From: Acanthosepion lycidas
Lineage: Eukaryota; Mollusca; Cephalopoda; Sepiida; Sepiidae
Length of the DNA: 64,000 nucleotides
Assembly: GCA_963932145.1 (NCBI GenBank)
Contig: OZ010578.1
Coordinates: 22,082,827-22,146,826 of the forward strand
Reading direction: 5' to 3'
A program made the position numbers and the translations under genes. Below the pieces are notes generated by a model. It searched no databases. It saw only the letters and a list, made by a program, of their open reading frames with translations, and had not been told where the DNA came from. This document shows, in pieces, positions 22,111-33,409 of the stretch (its first letter is position 1; every line of letters begins with the position of its first letter).

Positions 22111-22899
22111 TTTATTTCCATTTAATGTTTCGTTTATTCTTGCCGCTTAACACGAACAAAGACATTTTTTCTTTACTTGTGCACATGCGCAGTGTATCAG
22201 TTATGCAGTGGTCGATCAGCAAAAATTTTAAACGAAAGGACACGAAGAATTAATAGCAAAAAAGATAACAAAAATGCTTTCATTTCATAAACTGATATCA
22301 TATTAATCATTAAGCTTTTAATACCTCTTCCAGTCATCATAGAATTATTTCTTAATATTATCCGCATTATAATGACTTAGCTTAAGTGGCAAAACTTACT
22401 CAGTTGATATTTGGTTGATAAATTATCAAATTCAATCGCGATCGCTTTTATTATCCCTTCTCTTCACGCTGTTGAAATGATTAAGAAAGATCGTTAAATT
22501 AAGCTACAGTGACATTTATCTTCTTCTGTAAGCCGTGTCAATTCAAGACGTGCGTGATCATCGTTCTTCACTGCTTCCTATCTTTTGTAACTCGAAAATA
22601 GATTTATCTCGTAATATCCCTTGAAGTCTGCATTGTGCCATCCAGAAGATCGTTACGTAAAATATGATCAAACCATTGATAAAATCCTGATTTACTTTCT
22701 GACTTGAAAATGGCGTTCACAGCTTGTTTCGATGGGATAATTTAATATTTATATAATACTAAGATTTTTTTTTTAATTATAATGTGTAGATCTTTATAAT
22801 GTTTTCAATGAGGACGTTATAAATAACGTTTTTGTACCCTATGATTTTGCCTTTTTATTAAATATTTTCTAATCCTCATTTATTGTGAAAGGATATTAA
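22111..22899. other. AT-rich DNA, nothing recognised
   Basis: No coding similarity or shared repeat was seen. Confidence 0.35.
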
Positions 22900-23515
22900 A
22901 CGACTACAGAACTGGTATTGCGATAGAACCATTCACATAGGGATTGAAATATATTCAGTAAATATACCAAATATGAAAGGTAATACAGAAGGATATTTCT
23001 TCTCACCAGATTTATTCAAAATTTCTGCTATCCATCTCGAGGTTCTTGACAAAATCCAACAAAACATCTGCAATGTAATTGATCGTAAATTTGTTCTCGA
23101 CTTCCATCTGTCTTTTCTACAAATATTTTCATGGCCACTGCTCTGACGACTTTTCTTTTTTTTCCTGGTGCTCGGACTAGTTGAGTTTAAATGTGCTAAT
23201 AGATTGGCATCTAGGTCCCACCCATTTACTGTTGAATTAGTCAAATGTAACCGCCACTTCTACTCCAACAATTTATTTTCTCGCATATCCCGTCTGTGGA
23301 ACTCCCTTCAGTTTCCTTGCTTTCCTGATGACTAAAATCTTCAAAGATTTAACTTCAGCATCAACTGCCATCTTCTATGTTCTTGAATCCCGTTCATCTT
23401 TTATCATTCTTCGACCCCTCCATACACAGTCTTTTCTCTTATCTTCACTCTCAGTAACCTCCTGCGTACTGGTGGCATTCGCGACTTCCTTGGGGTGAAA
23501 TAATTAAAAAAAGAA
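22900..23515 (+). pseudogene. LINE family 2 C-terminal fragment
   Basis: Plus frames give LDKIQQNICNVIDRKF (about 23050), then EFKCANRLASRSHPFTVELV, SRISRLWNSLQFPCFPDD and the Leu/Ser-rich end. The 3' UTR GTGGCATTCGCGACTTCC runs to the A-rich tail at 23505-23522. The tail-like A-run suggests this copy keeps its true 3' end. Frames shift near 23150 and a stop follows PDD. Confidence 0.8.
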
Positions 23516-23529
23516 AAAAAAAACGATTA

Positions 23530-24310
23530 TGAGAGTCTGACCAGGATTCATTATTATTAGATATGCAGAGGACACAGAAATGATAGCAGACGCAGAAAAT
23601 AATCTACAGGGACTCTTACAGAATATAGCAAATGAAAGCAAGAAGAAAGGACTATCAACTGTAAAAAGAAAGAATGTATGGTTGTTAGCAAAAACAAGAA
23701 CCCAGCATGCACATTAAAATTTTGAGATACCAAAAATAAACAACTTTAAATATCTTGGAGGTATTTTAACACAGGATGAAAAATGCAACGCCGACGGCCG
23801 AGCTTGCATTTTGATAGTGAAAGATTCCTGCAAAAAGGAAAGAAAAGTATTAAGCAATAGGAAAGTTTCACTGGAACTAAAGGAAACTGTATTTAATTAA
23901 TATGTAATATCGGTTCTCCTATATGGCAGTGAATTCTGGACCATCTCATCGCAGATGAGGGAGAGACCTGATACAAGAGAAATGTCGGATGCTGAGAATA
24001 CAACAGACTGAACATGTGAGTAACAAGAAAACAAAAAAAAGACTCGTATACTTAATATCGGAAAGATGCAGTTGAAATTGTTAGAGTATGTCATAAGGAC
24101 AGATAATTTGGAAAATTTGAAACCGACATGACATAATGAAGGCCAGAGAGACAGCACATAACCTACCTAAGGCGCTTATGTAAATGGATAGAAGATTAGG
24201 AGAGATAGCAAAAAGACAGACATTACTGAGGCCTACAAAGGGCAAAAAGTTATAAACAACCATGATTTGCCCATATCCTGAAGAGGCACAGGTAAAGAGA
24301 TGGTAGGTTT
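23530..24310 (+). pseudogene. LINE family 1 reverse transcriptase to C-terminus
   Basis: The longest family 1 stretch. It carries an RYAEDT catalytic box (23559-23576, second Asp-Asp reduced to Glu-Asp), NLQGLLQNIANESKKKGL, INNFKYLGGILTQD, SVLLYGSEFWTISSQMR near 23910, and a C-terminal RLGEIAKRQTLLRPT near 24210. The order matches a non-LTR reverse transcriptase followed by its thumb and tail. Several stops and shifts occur, so it is not functional. Confidence 0.85.
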
Positions 24311-25099
24311 AAAAGACCCATATTATTAATTAATTTTATAGTTTTTATTTGTGTTCACAGATGTGCAAGAAGTGTAGCGGTTATCGACGGGAATAGTGGT
24401 ATTACCGTGTTGAATATACAAAATAAAAGAAAAATGGCATCGTCCCATAACTGTGGAATATATATTTTAGTGATATTCCCGCAGAAGTTAGCGCTCTTGT
24501 AACATTACTATAATAATTAGATATCAAAATAGGATAAACTGGTAATTCTAGGAATAATTGTTATTTGCACCGCTACGAAGGCGACAATCAACTTGAGAGG
24601 ATTTCCTCCAAGTAGCAAATAATTATCGGAAACGTGTAAATACAAAAGAGATGAGAATTACTGAAAAGTCCTCAGCACGACCAAAAAGGATGTACACCAA
24701 ATATCTGATATTTAACCTTCTTAGTCAAGTTTGGGGAATTATGTTGGACTGGGAATTTTTTTTATGCATTTTAGTGATGATAATAATTTTCAAATTCATC
24801 ATTATTGCTCGTTTGATCTGCCTCCTTGCAGTGAATGAAGATGATTTTTTAAAAAAAAATAGTATTTTGTTAATATCTGCTAGAATGTCTTCTCCATATG
24901 CGATATTGATTTTCTACTGCTCTCTATTGTCTTCTAATATTTTAGGGATTATATCTGTTTCTTGTTTCAGATGTCCACTGCGCTCTATTGTTAACATCAT
25001 TGATCTATTTGTCTAAGAAATGATCTCTTATTTATTATTCCTTATTTTATATGATATTCATTTGTATTTCTATTTTTCAAGGGTTTACTGCAAGTGAAA
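24311..25099. other. AT-rich DNA with a 121-codon frame
   Basis: The plus frame 24651-25016 is hydrophobic (IFKFIIIARLICLLAV). It lacks any recognised family and probably arises from AT-rich composition. Confidence 0.3.
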
Positions 25100-25742
25100 T
25101 CATAGAGAAATAAAAGAACAGACCTGGATTTCAGAGACAGAAGATGGCGGACTACGCAGCCTTTCAATTTTTGAAGATCACAGTTGACTGGAAAATTAAA
25201 AACGAAGAGATAGTTTTACAAGAGAGAAGCGCTGAAGAAGAAACTATTAGTATAGAAAAATGAAATTTATGGGACTTAACCGCCAATCTATGAAGTTGAC
25301 GTACCAACAAGGAAAGCTCATTAGAACAACTACTGTGAAAATATTTATAGAAGAGACAAAAAAAACGTTAATGCAGTTGGAAAAGGCAAGGTCAGGATAT
25401 AACCTTGCAGCATCTTCTTTGGATTCTGTCAAAGCAGAAGATTCAGAACAGATGTGAGAGCAATATTCGAGTGTATACATATAAAACGACAAAGTGAACC
25501 GACGTTTCGACTAACAGACTTGATTCAATATAAACATCCTACTTCATGTCAGAGGAAAACGTGAGACCAAGCAGAGTCATATTGTTATCTTGGAGATTAG
25601 CATCAACCATGCTGACAGAAGGCAAAAACAGATGATTAATTGAGAGCAGTGTCTCTTTAAATGCGTCAAGTAAAATAAATAAGTTCCTTCCTGCATTTAA
25701 CAATGGACTTTCCAGATCAGCAGCCAATTTAATCGGAAACAT
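25100..25742 (-). pseudogene. LINE family 2 fragment, thumb to C-terminus
   Basis: The minus strand encodes LLSINHLFLPSVSMVDANLQ and LLGLTFSSDMK (25640-25540), then a decayed SIES-like block. SKEDAARLYPDLAFSN follows near 25400, and the end FPVNCDLQKLKG near 25175. The reverse transcriptase core is missing. The 5' edge at 25742 abuts a plus-strand family 1 fragment. Confidence 0.75.
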
Positions 25743-25744
25743 AT

Positions 25745-26185
25745 TACATTAGATAAAAATGAAGTAACGTCTGAACTGTTATGTAATATCAGCGGTCCTA
25801 TACAGATGTGAATGTTGGACGATGATCTGGAAGAGACTGGAATCGACAGACATGATTCTACAGAAGAATTCTGAGGTATTTCTATTGACGGAGAATGTGA
25901 ATAACGAGATAATTTGGAAGAAAATGAAAACAAATATGATTTGTAGAATCAGAAAGTGATAGTGAAATTTGTGGAAAAAATAAAGAGAATCTTGGGCTTT
26001 AATACACAAAGGACATATTGAAGGGAAGTAGAACAGAGGCAAACATCGATTAACCTCTACGCAACGAGTTTGTGCAAATAGATGAGAGGACAAGGACTGT
26101 AGGGTAATAGTAATGGGGCACACATTACTCATAGATATAAATGGAAAGAATCTGTGAAGAGACATGGACACTCGTTTATAAAATA
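25745..26185 (+). pseudogene. LINE family 1 C-terminal fragment
   Basis: Plus frames read CYVISAVLYRCECWTMIWK (25780-25835), a decayed middle, GHIEGK near 26005 and HRLTSTQRVCANR. The same C-terminal block is seen at 3640 and 23880. Numerous stops. Confidence 0.7.
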
Positions 26186-26383
26186 CACATAACATAAAAG
26201 AAGAAATATGATACAAAGGTTCATTTTTTTTCTTTTCTTTGTGCGTCTAGATACGTTTTATTGATGTAAATATTTTCCAGAATCACATTTTTGTTGTTCT
26301 TCATACGCCCTATGGAAAGATAATTTCCCCAAATAATAATTTGACCATTTTTTATGGGATTTACAAAAGGAGGTTTATCTAGA

Positions 26384-26639
26384 TTATCTATTTATATGTT
26401 CATATCTTGTTGGTGAAACTATTGACATCTCATCTCGACGGTGTGCCTGTTCGTCTCTTCTCCACACATAGGGCGCCTCTTCTGCGAGCCTTTCTCTAAA
26501 TTCAATTCTTCTTTTCTGCGCTCCCAGGAATAAAAATCCTGACTTCCGTTGCCGCACGCCTAAATGAATTATATGATTTGGGAAGACCTCGGTACTTCCA
26601 TCAATCTTTAGAGAGATATCTTTCTCGAGGCGAATTTTT
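26384..26639 (-). CDS. Unidentified open frame behind a splice acceptor; candidate terminal exon
   Basis: On the minus strand a pyrimidine-rich ACTTTTTTATGTTAG ends at 26640, an acceptor-like site. It is followed by an open frame of about 84 codons ending TAA at 26386-26384. The product (LKIDGSTEVFPNHIIHLGV, then RRIEFRERLAEEAPYVWRRD) is rich in charged residues and the DNA is less AT-rich than its flanks, as expected for coding sequence. An AATAAA lies about 125 bp downstream on the same strand (around 26260). No family was recognised and no partner exon was seen. It could equally be a decayed retroelement gene. Confidence 0.3.
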
Positions 26640-26687
26640 CTAACATAAAAAAGTGGAAAACTGATAGTTAGGTTGACCAGTAGAGAA

Positions 26688-26690
<3 letters not shown>

Positions 26691-26750
<60 letters not shown>

Positions 26751-26800
26751 GAGAAAAACAGAAAGAAAGAGAGAGAGACAGAAAGAAACAGAGAGTATTT
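26691..26800. repeat. (TA)n followed by GA-rich run
   Basis: TA array to 26747, then GAAGAGAAAAACAGAAAGAAAGAG and similar. Confidence 0.95.
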
Positions 26801-26827
26801 GTTCAGCAGATCATTATTCGAAAATAT

Positions 26828-27020
26828 ATTGTTAAATATAACAGACAACGAATATCTATTATGTTTTATCAGTAATAAAATAAAATATAAAAAAATAAAA
26901 ATATCCAAAGTTTGGACAATTTTTTGTATTTAATTTCTCCCGAAATTAAAGCAAATATACGGAGTTTCGGACAACACATGATCAAACATAATAGATATTC
27001 CTTGTCTGTTATATTTAACA

Positions 27021-27076
<56 letters not shown>
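26828..27076. repeat. 39-bp inverted repeat with (TA)n
   Basis: Arms 26828-26866 and 26984-27022 (ATTGTTAAATATAACAGACA...) are reverse complements with one mismatch, separated by 117 bp. A TA array follows at 27025-27076. ATGATCAAAC occurs both inside the right arm's edge (26979) and after the TA array (27076). Confidence 0.9.
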
Positions 27077-27077
<1 letters not shown>

Positions 27078-27099
27078 GATCAAACACTAATATTCCATG

Positions 27100-27757
27100 G
27101 TTTTAATTTATTATATTGGAATCGGAATCACGATCCAATTCATCAGACCTACAAATTCAAAAAGAAATCGAAAAATATGACTCCGGGTATAAAAAACAAA
27201 ATTTTAGTGAGAGTCTTTGTGTGAGAGTGGGAAACAAGTGTGAGAGGGAAATGTACGAAAGCTCTAGAGAGCCCTAACAGAAGAATGAAGAACAGGAAGG
27301 CCTAAATATGAAGGTGAGGATTAAAATTCAACAGAGAGAAGTTTTAAAGAGAAGAGTTAAATGACGTTTTAAATGAGTGAGATACAGATAAATATGAATT
27401 ATTTTTCGATACATAATTCGCTACCGATTCGCTGACCTAAAATTAAAATTAAAATTAAAAAAACAGACACCGGAAGCGTTTGGATACATTTGTGGTGACA
27501 CTAGGCACGATAAAAAACGATATGATCTAAATTGAAAATCCAGAAGATGAGAGAGAGAGGAAAAACGGGGAGGGGGTCGCAAACTAAAAACGAGGGCATT
27601 TATAAGAGAATTGATGTGTAATCAAGAAAATTTGACAAATCAAGTAATATCATCTACAGGTTACAATTTTAACATAAACATATAAAAATTAACGAATATT
27701 TAATCTGGTAAAGACCTACTATTTATATGCCTCAAAACGCATACGTAGATACAGACA
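27100..27757. other. AT-rich DNA, nothing recognised
   Basis: Includes a short AAAATT repeat (27440-27465) and a purine-rich patch near 27540-27580. Confidence 0.35.
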
Positions 27758-27823
<66 letters not shown>

Positions 27824-27895
27824 CGATAAAAAAATATAAAACTTAATATTACGAGACATATTAAGAATATATATATATATATATATATATGCGTG

Positions 27896-27947
<52 letters not shown>

Positions 27948-27949
27948 CA

Positions 27950-27999
<50 letters not shown>

Positions 28000-28020
28000 C
28001 ACGCATATATATATATATAT

Positions 28021-28073
<53 letters not shown>

Positions 28074-28075
28074 TG

Positions 28076-28111
<36 letters not shown>

Positions 28112-28113
28112 CA

Positions 28114-28189
<76 letters not shown>

Positions 28190-28231
28190 CGATATAAAAA
28201 TATAAAACTTAATATTACGAGACATATTAAA
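27758..28231. repeat. Palindromic TA array with embedded GCGTGTCTGT motifs
   Basis: Long TA runs are broken by five copies of a 10-mer. GCGTGTCTGT lies at 27891 and 28071. Its reverse complement ACAGACACGC lies at 27943, 27995 and 28107. The block is bounded by a 44-bp direct repeat (GATCGATAAAAAAATATAAA...) at 27821-27864 and 28187-28230 with one mismatch, period 366 bp. Confidence 0.95.
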
Positions 28232-28479
28232 AACGGGCGAAGCAAGAGGTTTCGCTCCCGCTCTTCAGGCTTCAACGGGAGATTTAATTTAAATTAACAC
28301 AGAAAAATGTACAATAAAAGGAAGTTGTGTGAGGAAAAAAATAGCAAAAGGAACTAGAGACAAATGACAGCGATCCCCAACAAACACTCACGTTGTTTAC
28401 ACAAAGAAGGCTTAAGGGACGAGATTTAAAGTATGTCCAGAACATTTAGATAAAATAAAGAGTGTGACCGGGACAGCAC

Positions 28480-29020
28480 CGGTGAACAAGCCAACACTAG
28501 TATTTAGTCACCCTCCCCGACGAGGTTATCATGTTGCACAAGTCCGGTTTAACGCGGGATCCTCGAGCCCTTGGACCCAACCAAAAATATGCCCTTTGAA
28601 CCGTATAAATGGGTTCAGGGTAGGTTTACTTCCCTGAAACAGAGTCCGCCATTCGGCGTAGACTCGTTCGGGTTTCTCCCCGCCCGAAGGGAGAGAGTTC
28701 AACCGATCAGCCGGCCAGCCGGTGGTCTGACTTCAGACTGAATCAGTCAGCACTAGTATTTAGTCACCCCACACAAGGGCATCAGGTGGCACAAGGCCGG
28801 TTGAACGTGAGATCTTCGAGCCCGTAGGCTCGGCCAAAAATATGCCCTTTGAACCCTATAAACGTGTTCCGGGTCGGTTTACCTCTCCGAAAGAGACTCC
28901 GCACTTCGCTGTAGACTCCTTCGGGTTCCTCCCCGCCCGAAGGGAGAGAGTTCAACAGATTAACCGATCAGCCGGTCAGCCGGTCAGCCGGACGTCCGAC
29001 TTCAGACTGAACAAGTCAGC
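28480..29020 (+). repeat. GC-rich tandem units, two copies (about 256 and 270 bp)
   Basis: CACTAGTATTTAGTCACC starts units at 28495 and 28751; a third start (CACTAAATTT) at 29020 runs into the Penelope-like element. Each unit holds GGTTTACCTCCCC-like, TTCGGGTTCCTCCCCGCCCG and GAGCCCGTAGGCTC-like segments that can form short hairpins. GC content is far above the window average. Same family as 14680-14900 (opposite orientation) and 63356-64000. Confidence 0.85.
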
Positions 29021-30060
29021 ACTAAATTTGGCTGCACAATCTCTGTTCTTTAATAGGTGTTCGCATATGGCGGAAACATAGGTGTTCGGGACGAGTCCAT
29101 TCAACGGCAAGTTGTGATTTCTAATTTTTTTTAGGAACGTGTTGTTTTATTCTCATGTCTAAGCGTTGAGTTGTTCTCCCTATGTAGTCAGCTCCGCAAC
29201 TGCAAACGTATTTATAAATAATTGAATTAGAAAAAGAAAAAACAACGTCGAACATTAGATGAAATTTGTTTAGCTATTTTTTCACATTTGGTACCAATCC
29301 AGGGCAATTTGAGGTAAACTGGGTATTTTTTTAACATTGTAGAGCTCGGCACTTCTGAACTCTTCAACTTTACTGCGGATAACTGAATTAACAGTATCAA
29401 GAGGATAACCCAATTATCCTTAATAAAGTCGATTTAGTCGTTCAAGAAAGGCTCAGAGCAGATCTTTAATGTTAATCTTGCGCTTAGTGGGACAAAAAGT
29501 GTCCCAACGCGTATACAACCCTACGAAAGTAGGTTGTCTATAAACAGAAGTGAGAAAACCTGTTAATGTACGATGTAGTAATACATCCAAAAAGGCCAAT
29601 TGAAGATTGGATTCCTTCTCAACAGTAAACCTTAGTGCTGGATGCATACCATTTAAAAACGAAAGAAACTGATCCGCCTCAACTCCACTGTTGAATAAAC
29701 AATAGGTATCATCAACATACCGACAATACATTTGAGGACAAAGTGGACTCTTTCGTATCTTTTCTTCGTGAAAGCCGACAAATATGTTGGCAAGTGCCGG
29801 ACCCAAAGGTGAGCCCATAGCAACTCCGTCAATCTTTCGGTACATGGTGTTGTTGAAACTAAATTCGACGGAGGACGTGGCAAATTTCATCAATTCAGAA
29901 AATATTGACCCAGGAATACTAGGTGGAGTCAATGAACTGTGATAAAGAAAATCACAGCAAATATCGATGGTTTCCATTAGAGGGACACAAGTATACAGGG
30001 AACAGACATGTATACTTATACAAGTTTTATACTTTTATTTCGATCATTAAATTTTTTACC
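29020..30060 (-). pseudogene. Penelope-like retroelement: reverse transcriptase and GIY-YIG endonuclease
   Basis: A 174-codon minus frame (29977-29453) carries the Penelope-type reverse transcriptase core: KIDGVAMGSPLGPALANIF, CRYVDDTYCLF (YVDD intact at about 29709-29720), LAFLDVLLHR and PTFVGLYTRWDTFCPTKRK. The frame extends upstream to about 30050 (LYTCVPLMETIDICC). Downstream, after a stop and shifts, come EEFRSAELYNVKKIPSLPQI, YKYVCSCGADYIGRTTQR (the YIG part of a GIY-YIG nuclease, about 29180) and a C-terminal CAAKFSADLF. Family proteins copy RNA at open DNA ends and lack LINE-type nucleases. This copy is 5' truncated and frameshifted but has an unusually intact polymerase core. Its 3' end passes directly into the GC-rich tandem units. 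Confidence 0.88.
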
Positions 30061-30075
30061 TACAAAAATATCTTT

Positions 30076-30099
30076 ATATATATATATATATATATATAT
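30076..30099. repeat. Short (TA)n array
   Basis: Lies between the truncated 5' end of the Penelope-like element and the solo LTR. Confidence 0.9.
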
Positions 30100-30117
30100 T
30101 CACATGAATATACATAT

Positions 30118-30337
30118 TGTCATGGGTCCTTTCTTATAACTACTGAATGAACTCTTCCTAACACTATGTTTACTACGCCTCTCAAGAGAGAGGGTCGAAT
30201 CGAGTTCACTCCAAACCAGACTGACAGCCATACTAACACCTTCCACATCTTGTATTATTATTTCGTGTAATATACCTTCGTTATTTCGACACTTGTGTTC
30301 TTGTTGTTCTTCTTTGGTCCAAACCTGGACCATAACA
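30118..30337. mobile_element. Solo LTR, 220 bp
   Basis: Begins TGTCATGGGTCC and ends GGACCATAACA, so the termini are TG...CA and imperfectly inverted. The 5 bp on each side are CATAT (30113-30117 and 30338-30342), a target duplication typical of LTR retrotransposons. No internal gag/pol remains. The AT-rich context weakens the target-duplication evidence somewhat. The 3' terminus is shared with the LTR-like end at 15163. Confidence 0.7.
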
Positions 30338-30371
30338 CATATATATTTATACATATACATACATATATACA

Positions 30372-30455
<84 letters not shown>

Positions 30456-30714
30456 GAAAGAAAGAAGAAATAGTATGAGTAATGGAAATTAATATATATC
30501 TACGTGAAATATATTATGGAAATTAATCATTTCACAATAAAGCCTGTATTAACCAATCCATTTTCGGGATATGCTTAACATTATATGACATAAACAGAAT
30601 ATGAGTTTCTATTCAGTATTATTAAATAAATATAACAAAAGATAATATCTATTATAATACATAGAAGAATAGCTATAATAATTATTCAAAACCTTTATGA
30701 TATTAAATTGTTTA
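30338..30714. repeat. (TA)n array and AT-rich flank
   Basis: Pure TA from about 30377 to 30453, then AT-rich sequence without a recognised feature. Confidence 0.9.
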
Positions 30715-31259
30715 GGAATTTTCAGTTTTCCTTTTCGTTCTATCTTTCATTCTCTTTCCTCCATACATAATGGTGGTTCATGTGACTAAATAATTCTTGT
30801 TTGGTTTCATCTGACCAACGTTCCATTAATTACTCTGATTTTATAGATGGCTTCTAGTATAAACTAATCTGCGTTTTCAGTGTTTAGCCTTAAGTAAGGG
30901 TATTTTTCTTAGACGACAAGCTGAAAGTCCTGCTCCATGAAAGCATATTGTGACTGTCTTCGTCGACACATTCAACCTTCATGTCTTTGCATCAATGACA
31001 ATGTTCGTTGTCGTTAAGTTAAGATTCTTTGAGACAAACCCCAAAATTTTTCTTTTCATTGTCTCAGAAATTGATCGTTTTGTGCCAGCTCCTAATTTTA
31101 TCTCAACACAATGAGTTTTGTTGCGGTTCGTGATAATGCCGCGAATTTTCGATCAGGAACATTTAAACGCATGGAAAGTGTTTTATAGCCATCACCTTGT
31201 TTGTATTTATCAACTATCTTCATTCAGAGCTTCTTGTCAAGTTCAGCAATCTTTGCCAT
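30715..31259 (-). pseudogene. Tc1-like transposase, N-terminal part
   Basis: Minus-strand ATG at 31259 opens MAKIAELDKKL, followed in shifting frames by a helix-turn-helix region (KYKQGDGYKTLSMRLNV). CFHGAGLSACRLRKIPLLK (about 30930) and VRWSDETK-type sequence with the first catalytic Asp near 30815 follow, then HHYVWRKE at 30760. The order and motifs are those of Tc1-family DDE transposases (usually about 340 residues). About half is present; the second Asp and the Glu are missing, and stops are frequent. No inverted terminal repeats were found. Confidence 0.8.
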
Positions 31260-32794
31260 TGTTGCAGAACAAATGAGTTATAATGGTATGTGACACTCAC
31301 ATATTCTCTTCTTCATTACCTTTTAGAATGTTATAGGATCAAGTCAATGGATGTTTGTATTAAATGTCCAATTTCAGAAAAGAACAGTGCAGTTACGATA
31401 GAGCAATATTATTTCATAATTTCTATAAGCGGGGATAATTTTGAACTTCACCAATTTTAAAAAATTATATATTTATAAATATGATAGCTTGGATCTTCTA
31501 AAGAATTATTCAGAAGTAAGTACGCAATCAGCTATTTATGGCAAATTCAGCAAGTACTTGAAAATATTCGCATTCAGGAAATATGCAAATATTCTGTGGG
31601 AGAAAATAATTCTGTCTACAATGGTATTCTCTACATAACTGTGTATATATATGTGTGTATGTATGTATGTATATAGTACAAGTAACAAATCCTAATGTAT
31701 ATAATTCAAGTGGATCCCAATAATATAAAATATTGAATCTGATCCACAAAACAATAATTAATAAACAATAAAATCTAAAATTAACTCATATGCGGAATAA
31801 GCTTAATTCAGCAGACAAAAATATAGATCGCCTGTGTTATCAACCCGGGTAGGGAATAGACTGAGTTGACGTTTTATTTCGGATTTCATTGCTTATTACT
31901 ATATATATTTAAAGAAACACAAAGAAACCTTGTATATATAAGTCAACTTCTAAATTGTTACTTCACAAATTAGCTCGAGGGAGAATTTTGTAGAGAAAGA
32001 GAACGCGAAAAAATAATCGGAACAAAATTAAGCCATCCCTCCCCACCCCCACTCGCAAAAAACGTAAAACAAAAAAAAGAAACGAATCGATCGTTTATGA
32101 ATCTATCTGTCAATTTATTATGAAATTATTGATTAAACATATCCGAACAAAATATGTAAAGGTTTTAATAAAAATGATAATATTAACCATTTAGAAAACA
32201 TTTAAGAGCTTTTATGAAAAGAGTCTTCGCAAGTTCAGTCGGTTTCCTTCCTAACCTTTAGTTTGGAGTAGTGTGGAACATCTTATGTCATTTTTTTGGC
32301 TCATTGTATTACATGTGTTATCCATTTTAGTTGTTGCTTTTGTTTTCCGAAACCCTTAAGGGAAATGGTTTCTGCTAATTTTTGCAGTTCTATGTTTCGG
32401 ATTTTGCAGAGAGCCACTACAAGTTTCCTCGCTAAGACTCACCGGTTTCATTAGTCCAAAGTTATTTGTAATCATAAATTTGAGAAAGCACTTATATACA
32501 TCTAACAGTTCAGATATTTCTGACATCGACATGAGAGTCTTGATCGGAAGAAACTGTTTAGGAGCATGACTCGAATGGAATACGCATAACCCTGATGGAT
32601 CATGAAAATCTTTATTTCTTGTTGATGTTCCGCTAACTTTATGTGATCATTATCATAATATAAATGAAACATTAGAACTATATTACAGGAAATAACATTT
32701 TAAAAAGATATTCAAAGATATCTTTTTAAATTCTATTAATTGTTAACACTTTTCAAATTATCCACAATATTTATGTAGAACAGGTGCCATGCTG

Positions 32795-32797
<3 letters not shown>
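31260..32797. other. AT-rich DNA, nothing recognised
   Basis: Includes a small TA/TG patch (31645-31675). No coding similarity was seen. Confidence 0.35.
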
Positions 32798-32860
<63 letters not shown>

Positions 32861-32863
32861 CTT

Positions 32864-32907
<44 letters not shown>
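32798..32907. repeat. (TA)n array, about 110 bp with CATA interruptions
   Basis: TA runs interrupted near 32846 and 32860-32870. Confidence 0.97.
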
Positions 32908-32912
<5 letters not shown>

Positions 32913-33409
32913 TAAACTTTTATTAACTAAAAATAAATGACAGTAGTTTAAGAACATTTTTCATTATTGTCACATCAAAACAAAATGATTTGTTATGATT
33001 AACAAGCTATTTATCATGTTTCAAAAATGCTCCCTCTTTATGCATATTACAACGTGGTTTCCGCCTGTAAAAAAAAAGATCTTTTAGTACAACCCACAGA
33101 AAATGTCTGATGATGTTTGGTCTGGTGATCGTGATAGCTACCCAATTGTTCCATTATTCCTCATCCGCCTTAATATTGAACTATTCTAGATGGCATCAGC
33201 CATTGTCAATCTTAAGCCATATAGTGTCATTTATTTTTGTTCAATAAAAATTAATAAATATTTCTGCTACTATTTGGCGTATTTACGCATACAATGTGCG
33301 TAAGGTAATTGAGTACAAATTTATGTTTATACAAAAGCAGATACATACTAACTGATATTAACTGTATTATTGAAAAATATCTTAAGCATAAAAAATACAT
33401 TATCTTTTT
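32908..33409. other. AT-rich 3' flank of the mariner-type relic
   Basis: No terminal repeat could be identified; nothing else was recognised. Confidence 0.35.

Noticed and set aside
21551-22121. Minus-strand Phe/Ser/Leu-rich frames resembling membrane proteins (also 50375-50909 and 51254-51882)
   Set aside because: They are the complement of A/G-rich tracts; length comes from the lack of T on the plus strand, not from selection.
24651-25016. 121-codon hydrophobic frame
   Set aside because: Ile/Leu/Phe-rich composition follows the local T-rich DNA; no motif, splice site or conserved block was recognised.
27700-28297. Long Ile-Tyr repeat frames on both strands (also at 8598, 11340, 15085, 19482, 26673, 30295, 45217, 46458 and 60000)
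   Set aside because: They are translations of TA dinucleotide arrays and have no coding meaning.
28480-29020. Ribosomal DNA or another structured RNA gene
   Set aside because: High GC and hairpins suggested it, but no rRNA, snRNA or tRNA core sequence was recognised and units are tandem with indels.
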